Shown: piece after piece, positions 9,661 through 18,843 of the stretch | How positions within the stretch are numbered: position 1 is the first letter of the stretch | Layout: every line of letters begins with the position of its first letter | NCBI RefSeq assembly: GCF_023702675.1 | Contig: NZ_CP098478.1 | Coordinates: forward strand, 62,001-126,000 | Reading direction: 5' to 3' | DNA length: 64,000 bases | Source of the DNA: Acinetobacter sp. C26M | GTDB lineage: Bacteria > Pseudomonadota > Gammaproteobacteria > Pseudomonadales > Moraxellaceae | Notes under the pieces: model-generated | Seen by the model: the letters and a program-made list of their open reading frames with translations, nothing else | The model's database searches: none | Told to the model about the DNA's origin: nothing | Translations under genes and position numbers: made by a program

Positions 9661-12069
9661 TTACCAACGATAATTGATCTTGCCGTAATAGAACGCGCCA
9701 TTAAAGCCAAAAGGCGAGAACTGGCTATAAGGCAAGCTACCGCCTGTGGATTGGTTGATGTCATAAACATCTTTATCAGGATAAACATCGGTAATATTGT
9801 CACCGCCAATGGTAAAGTTCCAGTTTTGATATTGGTAAGAAAGTGCTAAATCGAGTAACCATTTGGCTGAGAATTTTTGGTCTTTGGCTTCGCCTGAATT
9901 ACTAAAGGTTTTAAAGCTACCATAACGTGTGACATTGGTATTCACAGTGAAGTTTCCAAGCTTATAGTCATTGGCTAAACTGAACTTATGCTCAGGCGTA
10001 CTGCCAGCCAATAAACCGTATTGCTCTCGACGATCAAGACGCGTGAGGTTAATGCCCAGAGCATCTAAGATGGCAGGATTACCATCCACGTGGGTCACTT
10101 TATTTTTATTGTAGTTGTAGGCCAATGATGTATTGAGTTCGCCATAAGGCAATGCAGTCCATTTATAGGTTGCAACTAAGTCAACACCACGCGTGCGGGT
10201 ATCGCTGGCATTGTTGAAATAACGAATCGTGTTGAAGTTGGTGTCGGTGATCCCTTTTGAATTCAGGTATTGGCGGACGGTCGCACTGCTGGCATTGATA
10301 TTGGAGGACAGACTAATTCGATTATCAATGTCGATTTGATAAGCATCCAAAGTCACATACAGTTGATCAGTTGGGGTAAGCACTAAACCTACACTATAGT
10401 TCTTGGATTTCTCTGGTTTGAGTTGTTCTGCACCAAGTAGTTGAGCAACGTATGACGTGGTGGGGAAGGTTCCTGCTTCAGCAAATTGACCATTGACCAG
10501 TTGTGAGGAGGTTTGCGCAAAATATTGTTGAGCAAGACTTGGCGCCCGGAAACCGGTAGATGCACTTCCACGTATCGCAACAGCTGGATGAATCGCATAG
10601 CGCAAAGATAATGATGCATTATCGGTATGTCCAAAATCATTATAATATTCGTGGCGATATGCTGTAGATGCAGATAATTTTTCAGTCAAACTGGCTTCTA
10701 GATCCAAATAAGCTGCATAACTGTCGCGTGACCATTCACCTGCATCGGCAGAGCGAAAGCCTGCTAAACCAGAAGAGCCACTTTTATAATAGGAGGCTGG
10801 ATCACCCGCTTGGATTTGATATTTCTGATTTAAATATTGCGTACCAAAGGCAACATTCAGCGGGCTTGCAAGGGCTGCAAGATTAAACTCTCGAGAAAGA
10901 TCAAAATTCACCACTGTTTGTGCATTTTTCAGCGTACCATTCTGAAAGCCGAAAGGTGTGGTGGCTGTATCTTTATAGAGATCAACATTAATGGTCTTGG
11001 TATCGACATCATAACGATTTAAACCATAATTCACCGAGGCATCATAATGCCAGTCTGACCAATCACCTTTGATCCCTGCAACTGCGCCAAAATCATCGAG
11101 TTGGCCCTGAATGATGGGTAGATAACCATTTGGAAAAAGAGCAGGAATATTATTGGAGGCATTGTTTAAACGATAGAATCCAGCAGTTTCTGCATTACGA
11201 TGGCTATAGGTCGCAAAAGAATATAGCTCTGCATGATCACTGAGGTCATAACCTAAATTCAAGGCTGCTTTTACCTCATCGGAATCTGGATCCCCAAAAC
11301 GGAAAGTGCGCTGTCCATAGGTGCTTGATTTTGGATCACGCAGGTCAGCACCTGCACGGTTGGTGGCTTGGCTATCCTGCCATTCCCCTGAAAAAATCGC
11401 ATAACCATAATTATTCAGTTTAGTTCCACCAGAAACAAAGGATTGTTTTTGTTCACCATCTCCTTTGTTATAAATCCCGTATTTAATCCCAGCTTCACCA
11501 TGCGTCGGGTTGGATTTCAAAATAATATTAATCACGCCTGCAATCGCATCGGAACCATAGCGGGCCGATGCACCTTCACGGAGTACTTCGACACGGCTAA
11601 TCGCTGAGATCGGAATCGCATTCAAATCGGTTGGGGCAGAGCCACGACCAATGGTTCCGCCAAGGTTAATAAAGGCACCTGTGTGGCGACGCTTACCATT
11701 AACCAAAACCAGTACTTGATCAGGTGCAAGTCCTTTCAGTTGAGCAGGTCGAACCAGTTCAGTTCCATCCACCACGGTTGGACGTGGAAAATTAATTGAA
11801 GGAATAATTCGAGATAGTGCAGTCCCGAGTTCATTAGAGCCGGTGCGCTCAGTCAGTTCTTTGGCACTAATCACATCAATCGGCTGTAAGGACTCTGTTT
11901 GTGAGCGATTGTTGGCACGGGTTCCTGTGACCACAATGGTCGCGAGTGTTTTGACTTGTTCGGGTTCTATTGGATTGTTCTCAGCCGCATGAACATTGCT
12001 ATATAGGGCAAGCAGAATCAGACTACTACTTAGACTTAAAGGAAAAGTCTTTAAAATGGGAGCATTCAT
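9661..12069 (-). CDS. TonB-dependent outer-membrane receptor
   Basis: An 802-residue outer-membrane receptor. It has a signal peptide ending near NVHAA, a TonB-box-like stretch ATIVVTGTR, then the plug domain: QPIDVISAKELTERTG, LKGLAPDQVLVLVNGKRRH and EVLREGASARYGSDAIAGVINIIL. The remaining 600 or so residues form the 22-strand barrel, ending in an aromatic residue (GKINYRW) as expected for assembly by the Bam complex. Receptors of this type import iron complexes, vitamins or other ligands using TonB energy. The ligand cannot be assigned; the RHTGAFIN segment resembles receptors often labelled as iron-complex transporters. Two similar octamers (TGTTYACA) lie 10 bases apart just upstream at 12092-12109 and might be an operator. 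The gene is monocistronic. Confidence 0.9.
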   Translation of the reverse strand: MNAPILKTFPLSLSSSLILLALYSNVHAAENNPIEPEQVKTLATIVVTGTRANNRSQTESLQPIDVISAKELTERTGSNELGTALSRIIPSINFPRPTVVDGTELVRPAQLKGLAPDQVLVLVNGKRRHTGAFINLGGTIGRGSAPTDLNAIPISAISRVEVLREGASARYGSDAIAGVINIILKSNPTHGEAGIKYGIYNKGDGEQKQSFVSGGTKLNNYGYAIFSGEWQDSQATNRAGADLRDPKSSTYGQRTFRFGDPDSDEVKAALNLGYDLSDHAELYSFATYSHRNAETAGFYRLNNASNNIPALFPNGYLPIIQGQLDDFGAVAGIKGDWSDWHYDASVNYGLNRYDVDTKTINVDLYKDTATTPFGFQNGTLKNAQTVVNFDLSREFNLAALASPLNVAFGTQYLNQKYQIQAGDPASYYKSGSSGLAGFRSADAGEWSRDSYAAYLDLEASLTEKLSASTAYRHEYYNDFGHTDNASLSLRYAIHPAVAIRGSASTGFRAPSLAQQYFAQTSSQLVNGQFAEAGTFPTTSYVAQLLGAEQLKPEKSKNYSVGLVLTPTDQLYVTLDAYQIDIDNRISLSSNINASSATVRQYLNSKGITDTNFNTIRYFNNASDTRTRGVDLVATYKWTALPYGELNTSLAYNYNKNKVTHVDGNPAILDALGINLTRLDRREQYGLLAGSTPEHKFSLANDYKLGNFTVNTNVTRYGSFKTFSNSGEAKDQKFSAKWLLDLALSYQYQNWNFTIGGDNITDVYPDKDVYDINQSTGGSLPYSQFSPFGFNGAFYYGKINYRW

Positions 12070-12252
12070 TTTGATCTTCTAACTCAAGTTTTGTAAACAT
12101 TTGTGAACATGGTAGGAGGATCAAAATACTTTCAAAAACAATATAAAAACATAAGGTTAGAAAAAAATTCGCAAAGCTGATTTTATGAATTTTAAGTTTA
12201 TGATTTATATGATATTGATATTTAAAATGAAGTCGATTATTTTTGAATAGAC

Positions 12253-12288
12253 AATAAAAAACCAGCCTGAATAGACTGGTTTTTTATT
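12253..12288 (-). terminator. intrinsic terminator after purC
   Basis: AATAAAAAACCAG and CTGGTTTTTTATT form a hairpin with a ten-base loop, 24 bases beyond the purC stop codon. It probably ends the dapA-bamC-purC transcript. Confidence 0.8.
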
Positions 12289-12311
12289 TAGAAGTAACAG
12301 CTTAGCTAGGC

Positions 12312-13031
12312 TTAGATATCATCTAAGTTAATACCTAAACGAGAAGCAACTTCTTCATAAGCTTCAACCACACCACCTAAACCTTGGCGGAAACGGTCTT
12401 TATCTAATTTTTTCTTGGTATCTTTATCCCATAAACGGCAACCGTCTGGAGAGAACTCATCACCCAAAACGATACGGTCATGGAACACACCGAATTCAAG
12501 TTTGAAATCAACCAGAATCATATTACCTGCGTCGAATAATGCTTTAAGCACATCATTTACTTGGTAAGTGAGTTCTTTCATTTTTTCAAGTTGTTCCGCA
12601 GTTGCCCAACCTAAAGCAATCGCTTGAGATTCGTTCACCATTGGATCGCCAAGCGCATCATCTTTGAAGAACAATTCAAATGTTGGCGGAGTTAATTCCT
12701 TACCTTCTTCAACACCTAAACGACGGCAAAGAGAACCAGCGGCATAGTTACGAATCACACATTCAACTGGAATCATCTGAAGTTTTTTAACCAGCACTTC
12801 AGTTGGAGAAAGCAATTTTTCAAAATGCGTTTCAATACCTGCAGCAGCTAATTTGTCCATGATGAAGGCGTTAAAACGGTTGTTGACCTTGCCCTTACGG
12901 TCCAATTGCTCAATTTTTTCACCGTTGAATGCCGAGGCATCATCACGGAATACTAAGATCAGGTGATCAGCATTGTCTGTCTCATATACAGATTTAGCTT
13001 TACCAGTATAGAGCAAGGTTTGTTTTAACAT
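12312..13031 (-). CDS. purC: phosphoribosylaminoimidazole-succinocarboxamide synthase
   Basis: SAICAR synthetase (239 residues), the purine biosynthesis step that joins aspartate to carboxyaminoimidazole ribotide using ATP. The N-terminus [34 protein letters not shown] is the classic purC nucleotide-binding region. Other family blocks are [12 protein letters not shown] and [10 protein letters not shown] followed by [12 protein letters not shown], which contains residues for substrate and magnesium binding. Length is normal for bacteria. It is the last gene of a three-gene minus-strand set with dapA and bamC, the same order as in E. coli, and is followed by a terminator. Confidence 0.97.
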   Translation of the reverse strand: MLKQTLLYTGKAKSVYETDNADHLILVFRDDASAFNGEKIEQLDRKGKVNNRFNAFIMDKLAAAGIETHFEKLLSPTEVLVKKLQMIPVECVIRNYAAGSLCRRLGVEEGKELTPPTFELFFKDDALGDPMVNESQAIALGWATAEQLEKMKELTYQVNDVLKALFDAGNMILVDFKLEFGVFHDRIVLGDEFSPDGCRLWDKDTKKKLDKDRFRQGLGGVVEAYEEVASRLGINLDDI

Positions 13032-13066
13032 GGGGGAACCTTTTGAAAAAAATGCCTAGTAAACGA

Positions 13067-13672
13067 CTAGGCTGGCCAATTTTGGTAAATCTGAGCTAAC
13101 ACTTCAGTTGCAACCGCTGGGTCTGCAAAAGTGGTGTCAAGTTTGAAGAGGGCAATGGTGTTATTTGAGCCAACAGCAGTAAGCTTCAATAGGTAGTTCT
13201 GATCACCAACCTTAATAGTCGCTTCATAGCCATGATCTGCTTGAGAAATGACTTTGTAGTTGAGGCTGTTGACGGTCGCAAAAGTATATTGCCATGCAGT
13301 TGCTGTTGGGCCTTCCACTTTCAGTAATGGGTTTTTATTCCCATCCATCACCAATTGTGGACGACCTAAAGTCGTTGCTGCCGCTTCAGTGGTATTGCTT
13401 GCAGTTTTCATTGACTCTGGACGAGGCAATGCATAACGGTTGCCAGTTGCGTTCTCAAATGTTGGCGCATGTTGAATCGCAAGTGGATCAACCGTTGGGG
13501 CTGGATACAATGGCGTGAATGGTCTTACCGTTGCATTCTCAGGGAATTTGAGTGGTTCAAGCGCTTGCGCTTTTTTATAATCTAAAGAATGATTATTGAG
13601 GGCAAAACGACCACAACCAGCCAAACTTAAAGCTGAAATGACAAGGACAACACCAAGACGTAATTGCATCAT
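13067..13672 (-). CDS. bamC: BamC-like outer-membrane assembly lipoprotein (short form)
   Basis: A 201-residue lipoprotein with signal peptide MMQLRLGVVLVISALSLAGC. After the Cys comes a BamC-like lasso region, NHSLDYKKAQALEPLKFPENA, which in E. coli BamC contacts BamD, then one small globular domain (about residues 110-200) that resembles a single BamC helix-grip domain. E. coli BamC has about 340 residues and two such domains, so this form is shorter. Position between dapA and purC matches the E. coli order exactly and supports the call. It starts 12 bases after dapA, so translation is likely coupled. The role is a non-essential part of the beta-barrel assembly machine. Confidence 0.8.
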   Translation of the reverse strand: MMQLRLGVVLVISALSLAGCGRFALNNHSLDYKKAQALEPLKFPENATVRPFTPLYPAPTVDPLAIQHAPTFENATGNRYALPRPESMKTASNTTEAAATTLGRPQLVMDGNKNPLLKVEGPTATAWQYTFATVNSLNYKVISQADHGYEATIKVGDQNYLLKLTAVGSNNTIALFKLDTTFADPAVATEVLAQIYQNWPA

Positions 13673-13684
13673 AAATTGCTCGTA

Positions 13685-14578
13685 TTAAATAATGCCCGCA
13701 GTTTTGAGATCTGTGCGGAGCGGTTCACGATATTGTTCTGCGAGAGCGGTTAAAGGCAGGCGTAGACCTGTACTAATATATCCCATCTCATGCAACGCCC
13801 ATTTCACAGGAATTGGGTTTGATTCGCAAAACAAAATATTGTGTAGATTTGCAATTTGTTGATTCAAACTTTGTGCTTTTGCTTTATCACCTGCCAAGGC
13901 AGCTTCACAAACTTCGCTCATTTGTTTTGGTGCAACGTTGGCAGTAACTGAGATATTGCCTTTGGCACCCAATAAAATCAGTTCCCAAGCAGTTTCGTCA
14001 TCGCCTGAGTAAACTGCGATTTTACCATTTAGACCTTCGATGAGGGCTTGACCACGTGGTACATCGCCTGTTGCATCTTTAATCCCAACAATGTTTTTAA
14101 CATCAGCTAAACGAATCACGGTTTCATTTTGCATGTCAACACCAGTACGACCTGGAACATTATAAAGAATTTGTGGAATATCAACTGCTTCAGCAATTGC
14201 TTTATAGTGTTGATATAAGCCTTCTTGTGTTGGTTTATTATAATATGGCGTAACGAGCAATGCTGCATCAGCACCGAGTTGTTTGGCTGCTTTGGTTAGT
14301 TCAATTGCTTCGTGAGTTGAGTTTGCACCTGTACCCGCGATAATTGGAATGCGTTTATTGGCTACACGAATCACTTCTTTGATGACTTGTGTGTGTTCTT
14401 CCATACTTAATGTAGAGGCTTCGCCCGTTGTGCCAACAGCAACAATACTATGTGTACCTTGTTGGATGTGCCACTCAACGAGCTTCTCAAGACTCTTCCA
14501 ATCTACGCGACCATCTTCAAACATAGGGGTGACGAGTGCGACAATTGAGCCTTGAATATTCTGTGCTAGCTGAGTCAT
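13685..14578 (-). CDS. dapA: 4-hydroxy-tetrahydrodipicolinate synthase
   Basis: The first committed enzyme of lysine and diaminopimelate synthesis, condensing pyruvate with aspartate semialdehyde (297 residues, usual length). The TIM-barrel landmarks are GTTGEASTL for pyruvate binding, the tyrosine in LLVTPYYNKPTQEGLYQHY, and the Schiff-base lysine in VGIKDATGD. GSIVALVTPM at the N-terminus is also typical. It is the promoter-proximal gene of dapA-bamC-purC. The 279 bases upstream, shared with the divergent pncA, must contain promoters for both but I could not define them. Confidence 0.97.
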   Translation of the reverse strand: MTQLAQNIQGSIVALVTPMFEDGRVDWKSLEKLVEWHIQQGTHSIVAVGTTGEASTLSMEEHTQVIKEVIRVANKRIPIIAGTGANSTHEAIELTKAAKQLGADAALLVTPYYNKPTQEGLYQHYKAIAEAVDIPQILYNVPGRTGVDMQNETVIRLADVKNIVGIKDATGDVPRGQALIEGLNGKIAVYSGDDETAWELILLGAKGNISVTANVAPKQMSEVCEAALAGDKAKAQSLNQQIANLHNILFCESNPIPVKWALHEMGYISTGLRLPLTALAEQYREPLRTDLKTAGII

Positions 14579-14857
14579 TTTAAAAAACTATCCTATTTTC
14601 CCATCCGAGATTGAATTAGTTGAAACGAAATATTGGATGGTTGCAGTATTTTGATTCGTCGTTCAATAATGAATTCGATTGAATGACAATTATGCAAATT
14701 ATGACTGATCAGCGGCATAAGAACAATATGCTTTAGTCAAACAGCCGAAAACTTTCATTCATCTTTAACTTGAATAATTTTCATCTTATGAAAAGTTTGT
14801 GCCTGTTTGGCTAGTCAGAAACAATGAGGCAGCGTATTGTACAAGGAGCAATCTAGG

Positions 14858-15502
14858 TTGAATAATGAGATGCAAAGCGATTCAAAACATAGCGCATTAA
14901 TTGTTGTTGATGTGCAAAATGGATTTACACCGGGTGGAAACTTGGCAGTCACTGACGCTGATCAAATTATCCCAGTGATTAATCAACTAGCGCGTCAGTT
15001 TGAAACCGTCGTGCTGACCCAAGACTGGCATCCCGATCAGCATATTTCTTTTGCTGATAATCACGAAAATCAAGTTCCATTTGAAACCATTGAGTTGCCA
15101 TATGGAACCCAAGTGTTATGGCCAAGACATTGTGTACAAGGCACACACGATGCTGAATTCCACCCCGATCTTGATATTCCAACCGCGCAACTGATTATCC
15201 GCAAAGGCTTTCACGTCAATATTGATAGTTATTCAGCCTTTATGGAAGCAGATCGTAAAACACCGACAGGTCTAAAGGGCTATTTAACAGAACACCAAAT
15301 TGATACGGTCTATATTGTGGGGATTGCCACCGATTTTTGTGTGGCGTGGACGGCACTGGATGCTGCACAGATGGGTTTTAAAACCTATGTGATTGAAGAT
15401 GCCTGTAAAGCGATTGATTTAAATGGTTCATTACAAAGCGCATGGCATAACATGTTAGAACAAGGCGTTCAACGCATTCAGGCTGCTGCAATTTTGGTAT
15501 AG
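14858..15502 (+). CDS. pncA: nicotinamidase
   Basis: Hydrolyses nicotinamide to nicotinate for NAD salvage. The isochorismatase-fold triad is visible: Asp in ALIVVDVQNGF, Lys in IIRKGFH and Cys in GIATDFCVAWTALDA. The metal site is DWHPDQHISF with a later His in WPRHCVQGT. I chose the TTG at 14858, which lies nine bases after a good AAGGAG; a further ATG at 14870 begins the conserved part but is too far from that site. An earlier in-frame TTG at 14837 overlaps the ribosome binding site and is unlikely. The partner salvage enzyme gene pncB lies 16 kb away in the same window. Confidence 0.93.
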   Translation: MNNEMQSDSKHSALIVVDVQNGFTPGGNLAVTDADQIIPVINQLARQFETVVLTQDWHPDQHISFADNHENQVPFETIELPYGTQVLWPRHCVQGTHDAEFHPDLDIPTAQLIIRKGFHVNIDSYSAFMEADRKTPTGLKGYLTEHQIDTVYIVGIATDFCVAWTALDAAQMGFKTYVIEDACKAIDLNGSLQSAWHNMLEQGVQRIQAAAILV

Positions 15503-15593
15503 GCTTGTGACGATTGATCCAAAGGCGTTAAACTTCTAAAACTGATGAATCAGCATCAGTTAAAACATGACTTAAGGCAGAATTGAGCGTTTT

Positions 15594-16058
15594 ATGACAG
15601 TCGAGCTTGATGATTTTGATCAGAAAATTATCCATCATTTACAAATGAATGGACGGTTGGCCAATCAGGAACTTGCTGAATTGGTGGGTTTGTCGACCTC
15701 GCAATGTTCTCGTCGTCGTGTTCAGCTTGAACAGAAGAAAATTATTACCGGGTATTATGCTCAAATTGCGTTGAGTGCAGATCCGGCACCGATCATGGGT
15801 ATTATTGAAGTGAAATTGCAAAACTATAGTGATGCAACCCATGATCGTTTTGTTGAGTTTCTGCTACATGAGCCTGCCGTGAAAGATATTCATAAATTAA
15901 CAGGTAGTTATGACTTTGCACTTAAAGTAGCGGTTAAAAATTTAGATGAGATGGTTAAACTCATCGGGATTTTGTCTTCTAAGAATTTTGGCGTCAGTAA
16001 TCTCAATACCTCAATTGTGCTAGAAAAACTAAAAGAAAACGGGATTGCGATTAAGTAA
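15594..16058 (+). CDS. Lrp/AsnC family transcriptional regulator
   Basis: A 154-residue regulator. Residues 5-55 form the AsnC-type helix-turn-helix (LDDFDQKIIHHLQMNGRLANQELAELVGLSTSQCSRRRVQLE). Residues 65-145 form the RAM ligand-binding and oligomerisation domain (IMGIIEVKLQ, LTGSYDFALKVAVKNLDEM). Such proteins sense amino acids and control amino acid metabolism or export. Neighbours, pncA and a YitT protein, give no clear target, and no divergent transporter gene is adjacent. Start is the ATG at 15594. Confidence 0.9.
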   Translation: MTVELDDFDQKIIHHLQMNGRLANQELAELVGLSTSQCSRRRVQLEQKKIITGYYAQIALSADPAPIMGIIEVKLQNYSDATHDRFVEFLLHEPAVKDIHKLTGSYDFALKVAVKNLDEMVKLIGILSSKNFGVSNLNTSIVLEKLKENGIAIK

Positions 16059-16275
16059 AAGGGATCTCGTTGTCATTTCATTTAATGCAAAATAAAAAAG
16101 CAGGCTTATTGAAAGATATAGACTATTCGAAATGAAGTATTTTGAATATAAATTGCATTTATGGCGAAAATATAAGAATAAATTGCGAAATTTAAATAAA
16201 AATGATCAAATATGCCATGTCTTTCTTTGAAAGATCTCTCTCCCTTTAGCTGTTCTCCTATTGAGTTGTACCGTT

Positions 16276-16914
16276 ATGAATACCGAGCAAAATGTATCTC
16301 TGGTAAGTCCAGTCATGCCTGTGATTGAACAGCACTCTAAAATTGAAGATGCGTTGGCGATGTTGATCGGAACATTCATTCTTTCTTTTGCTATGACTTT
16401 ACTACAGCAAGCAGGAATTATGACAGGTGGGACGGCAGGTCTATCTTTGTTAATTCATTACATTACTGACCTGAAGTTTGGTGTCTTATTTTTCTTAATT
16501 AATATCCCATTCTATTATTTTGCCTACAAAAAGATGGGCATCGCACTGGTGGTGAAAACCTTTATTGCTGTTGCATTACTGGCTGGATTTACTGAAATTA
16601 TTCCACAATTTTTCCATCTTTCTGATGTCAATCCGATTTACGCCACGATTTTTGCCAATGTATTGATGGGTGTAAGTTTTTTGATTCTATTTAGACATCG
16701 TTCGAGCTTAGGTGGGATCAATTTATTGGCTTTGTATTTACAGGAACGTTTTAAAATCCCGGCTGGAAAAGTGCAAATGGGTATTGATGTGGTGATTTTA
16801 TTAACGTCGTTGTTGTTTGTGGACTGGAAACTGATTTTGGTCTCAATTTTCGGCGTGATTATTTTGAATTCAATCATTTTGTTGAATCATAAAACCACAC
16901 GTTATGTGGCTTAA
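16276..16914 (+). CDS. YitT family membrane protein
   Basis: About 212 residues with five or six hydrophobic segments. The segments LIGTFILSFAMTLLQQAGIMTGGTAGLSLLIHY and LGGINLLALYLQERFKIPAGKVQMGID are the conserved glycine-rich blocks of the YitT (DUF161) family of inner-membrane proteins of unknown function. An in-frame TTG at 16261 would add five residues, but the ATG is preferred. The gene stands alone; the roughly 200 bases before it are AT-rich and hold nothing I can name. Confidence 0.85.
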   Translation: MNTEQNVSLVSPVMPVIEQHSKIEDALAMLIGTFILSFAMTLLQQAGIMTGGTAGLSLLIHYITDLKFGVLFFLINIPFYYFAYKKMGIALVVKTFIAVALLAGFTEIIPQFFHLSDVNPIYATIFANVLMGVSFLILFRHRSSLGGINLLALYLQERFKIPAGKVQMGIDVVILLTSLLFVDWKLILVSIFGVIILNSIILLNHKTTRYVA

Positions 16915-16949
16915 ACTTAAAATTTTTATTCTCATTAACTAAAAAATAT

Positions 16950-16985
16950 AAAGAAAACTCGAGGGAGGGCGAACCCTCCTTCGAG
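16950..16985 (-). terminator. intrinsic terminator after glmS
   Basis: CTCGAGGGAGGG and CCCTCCTTCGAG pair around a four-base loop with one mismatch. On the minus strand the stem is followed by TTTTCTTT, seven bases after the glmS stop codon, so it ends the long minus-strand operon. Confidence 0.85.
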
Positions 16986-16992
16986 CTAAGAA

Positions 16993-18831
16993 TTATTCTA
17001 CTGTCACACTCTTCGCAAGGTTACGTGGTTGATCGACATCTGTACCACGTAACACTGCGACGTGGTAAGACAAGAGTTGTACAGGTACGCTGTAAACAAT
17101 TGGTGCTAACCATTCATTTACTGCTGGAATATGTACAACATGTTGGCGATCTTTACCATGGATACCACTGTTTTCATCTGCGAATACAAATAACTCACCG
17201 CCACGGGCTTGTACTTCTTCCATATTCGATTTGAGTTTATCCAGCATTTCATCATGTGGTGCTAAGATGACGACAGGCATTTCATTGTCAACTAATGCCA
17301 ATGGCCCGTGCTTTAATTCACCTGCGGCATAACCTTCGGCATGAATATATGAAATTTCTTTCAGTTTCAATGCGCCTTCTAGCGCGATCGGGAAATGTGT
17401 ACCACGACCTAAGAATAAGCAGTGATTTTTCTCAACAAACAATGCCGATAAACGCAGGATTTCAGTATTGCCTTGTAAAGTATCTAAAATAACTTTAGGG
17501 CAATGCCATAAGGCTTCCGTGATCTCAGCAAATTGAGCAGCAGACAAACGCTGTTTGACTTGACCAATTTTTAAGATCAATAGCATCAATGCCGCAAGTT
17601 GCGTGGTAAATGCTTTGGTCGAAGCAACACCGATTTCAGGGCCTGCCAATGTCAGTAAATGGTGATCTGTTTCGCGTACCATAGATGAGGTCGCAACGTT
17701 ACAAATCGTCATGGTGCTGATGTCAATATTGTTGGCTTTGGCACGTTTTTGTGTTTCACGTAACGCTGCTAGTGTATCTGCAGTTTCACCTGATTGTGAA
17801 ATACAGACATATAGGGTATTTGCTACGATTACTGGATTGCGATAGCGGAATTCACTTGCAATCTCAACTTGGCAAGGTACACCAATCAGTTGTTCAAACC
17901 AGTATTTGGCAATCATGCCTGCATGGTAACTGGTACCACAAGCAATGATCTGAATTTGCTGGATTTTGGCAAAATCAGCATTGGCATGGCTGAGGAAATC
18001 TTCACGTAAGTTATTGCCATTGAGCGCTTGAGAAATGGTTTGCTGAATTGCTTCAGGTTGCTCATAAATCTCTTTCAGCATGAAGTGCTTGTATTCACCT
18101 TTAGATGCATTGCTTACCGTTGCATCTAACTCTTTCATTGGACGTTCTACAAGCTCACCATTTGCAAAAACTTCAATGCTGGTACGGGTTAAGCGAGCGA
18201 TATCGCCTTCTTCTAAATAGACGAAGCGGTTGGTAACTGGTAATAAAGCCAATTGGTCAGAACTGATAAAGTTCTCGCCTATACCTACACCAATGACCAG
18301 CGGTGAACCTTCACGAACTGTGATGAGTTCATCAGGATGTGCAGTGTGTACAATGCCTAGTGCATAAGCACCTTTCAGTCGAGGAGTTATTTTTTGTACT
18401 GCTTCCAGCAAGCTATCTGTCTGTTTTAATGCATCGTTAACGAGATGTGCAACAACTTCGGTATCGGTTTGTGAGGTAAACACATAGCCAAGCGCTTGTA
18501 ATTCATCTTTAAGCTCTTGGTAATTTTCAATGATGCCGTTATGAACCACAGCAACATTACCCGAAACGTGCGGATGCGCATTATTTTCAGTTGGTTTGCC
18601 ATGTGTTGCCCAACGTGTGTGTGCAATACCCACATTTCCTGTTAAATGCTGTTCTGATACGGCTTCAGCCAAGTTGGCAACTTTACCAACACGACGTTCA
18701 CGTAAGATTTTTTGATTATTGAGTAATGCTAAACCAGCAGAGTCATAACCGCGATATTCAAGACGTTTAAGTCCTTCAATTAAAATATCAGTTACACAAC
18801 GTTCAGCAACGCCACCAACAATACCACACAT
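16993..18831 (-). CDS. glmS: glutamine-fructose-6-phosphate aminotransferase (isomerizing)
   Basis: Makes glucosamine-6-phosphate from fructose-6-phosphate and glutamine, the first step to UDP-GlcNAc for peptidoglycan and LPS (612 residues, normal). The N-terminal Ntn glutaminase domain starts with the catalytic Cys2 (MCGIVGG) and contains RWATHGKPT and HNGIIENY. Two SIS domains follow, with ACGTSYHAGM and CISQSGETADTLAAL in the first and FLGRGTHFPIALEGALKLKEISY in the second. The end DQPRNLAKSVTVE is the conserved sugar-channel tail. It lies 12 bases after glmU. No glmS ribozyme is expected or seen. Confidence 0.98.
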   Translation of the reverse strand: MCGIVGGVAERCVTDILIEGLKRLEYRGYDSAGLALLNNQKILRERRVGKVANLAEAVSEQHLTGNVGIAHTRWATHGKPTENNAHPHVSGNVAVVHNGIIENYQELKDELQALGYVFTSQTDTEVVAHLVNDALKQTDSLLEAVQKITPRLKGAYALGIVHTAHPDELITVREGSPLVIGVGIGENFISSDQLALLPVTNRFVYLEEGDIARLTRTSIEVFANGELVERPMKELDATVSNASKGEYKHFMLKEIYEQPEAIQQTISQALNGNNLREDFLSHANADFAKIQQIQIIACGTSYHAGMIAKYWFEQLIGVPCQVEIASEFRYRNPVIVANTLYVCISQSGETADTLAALRETQKRAKANNIDISTMTICNVATSSMVRETDHHLLTLAGPEIGVASTKAFTTQLAALMLLILKIGQVKQRLSAAQFAEITEALWHCPKVILDTLQGNTEILRLSALFVEKNHCLFLGRGTHFPIALEGALKLKEISYIHAEGYAAGELKHGPLALVDNEMPVVILAPHDEMLDKLKSNMEEVQARGGELFVFADENSGIHGKDRQHVVHIPAVNEWLAPIVYSVPVQLLSYHVAVLRGTDVDQPRNLAKSVTVE

Positions 18832-18843
18832 AATTTTATCCTC

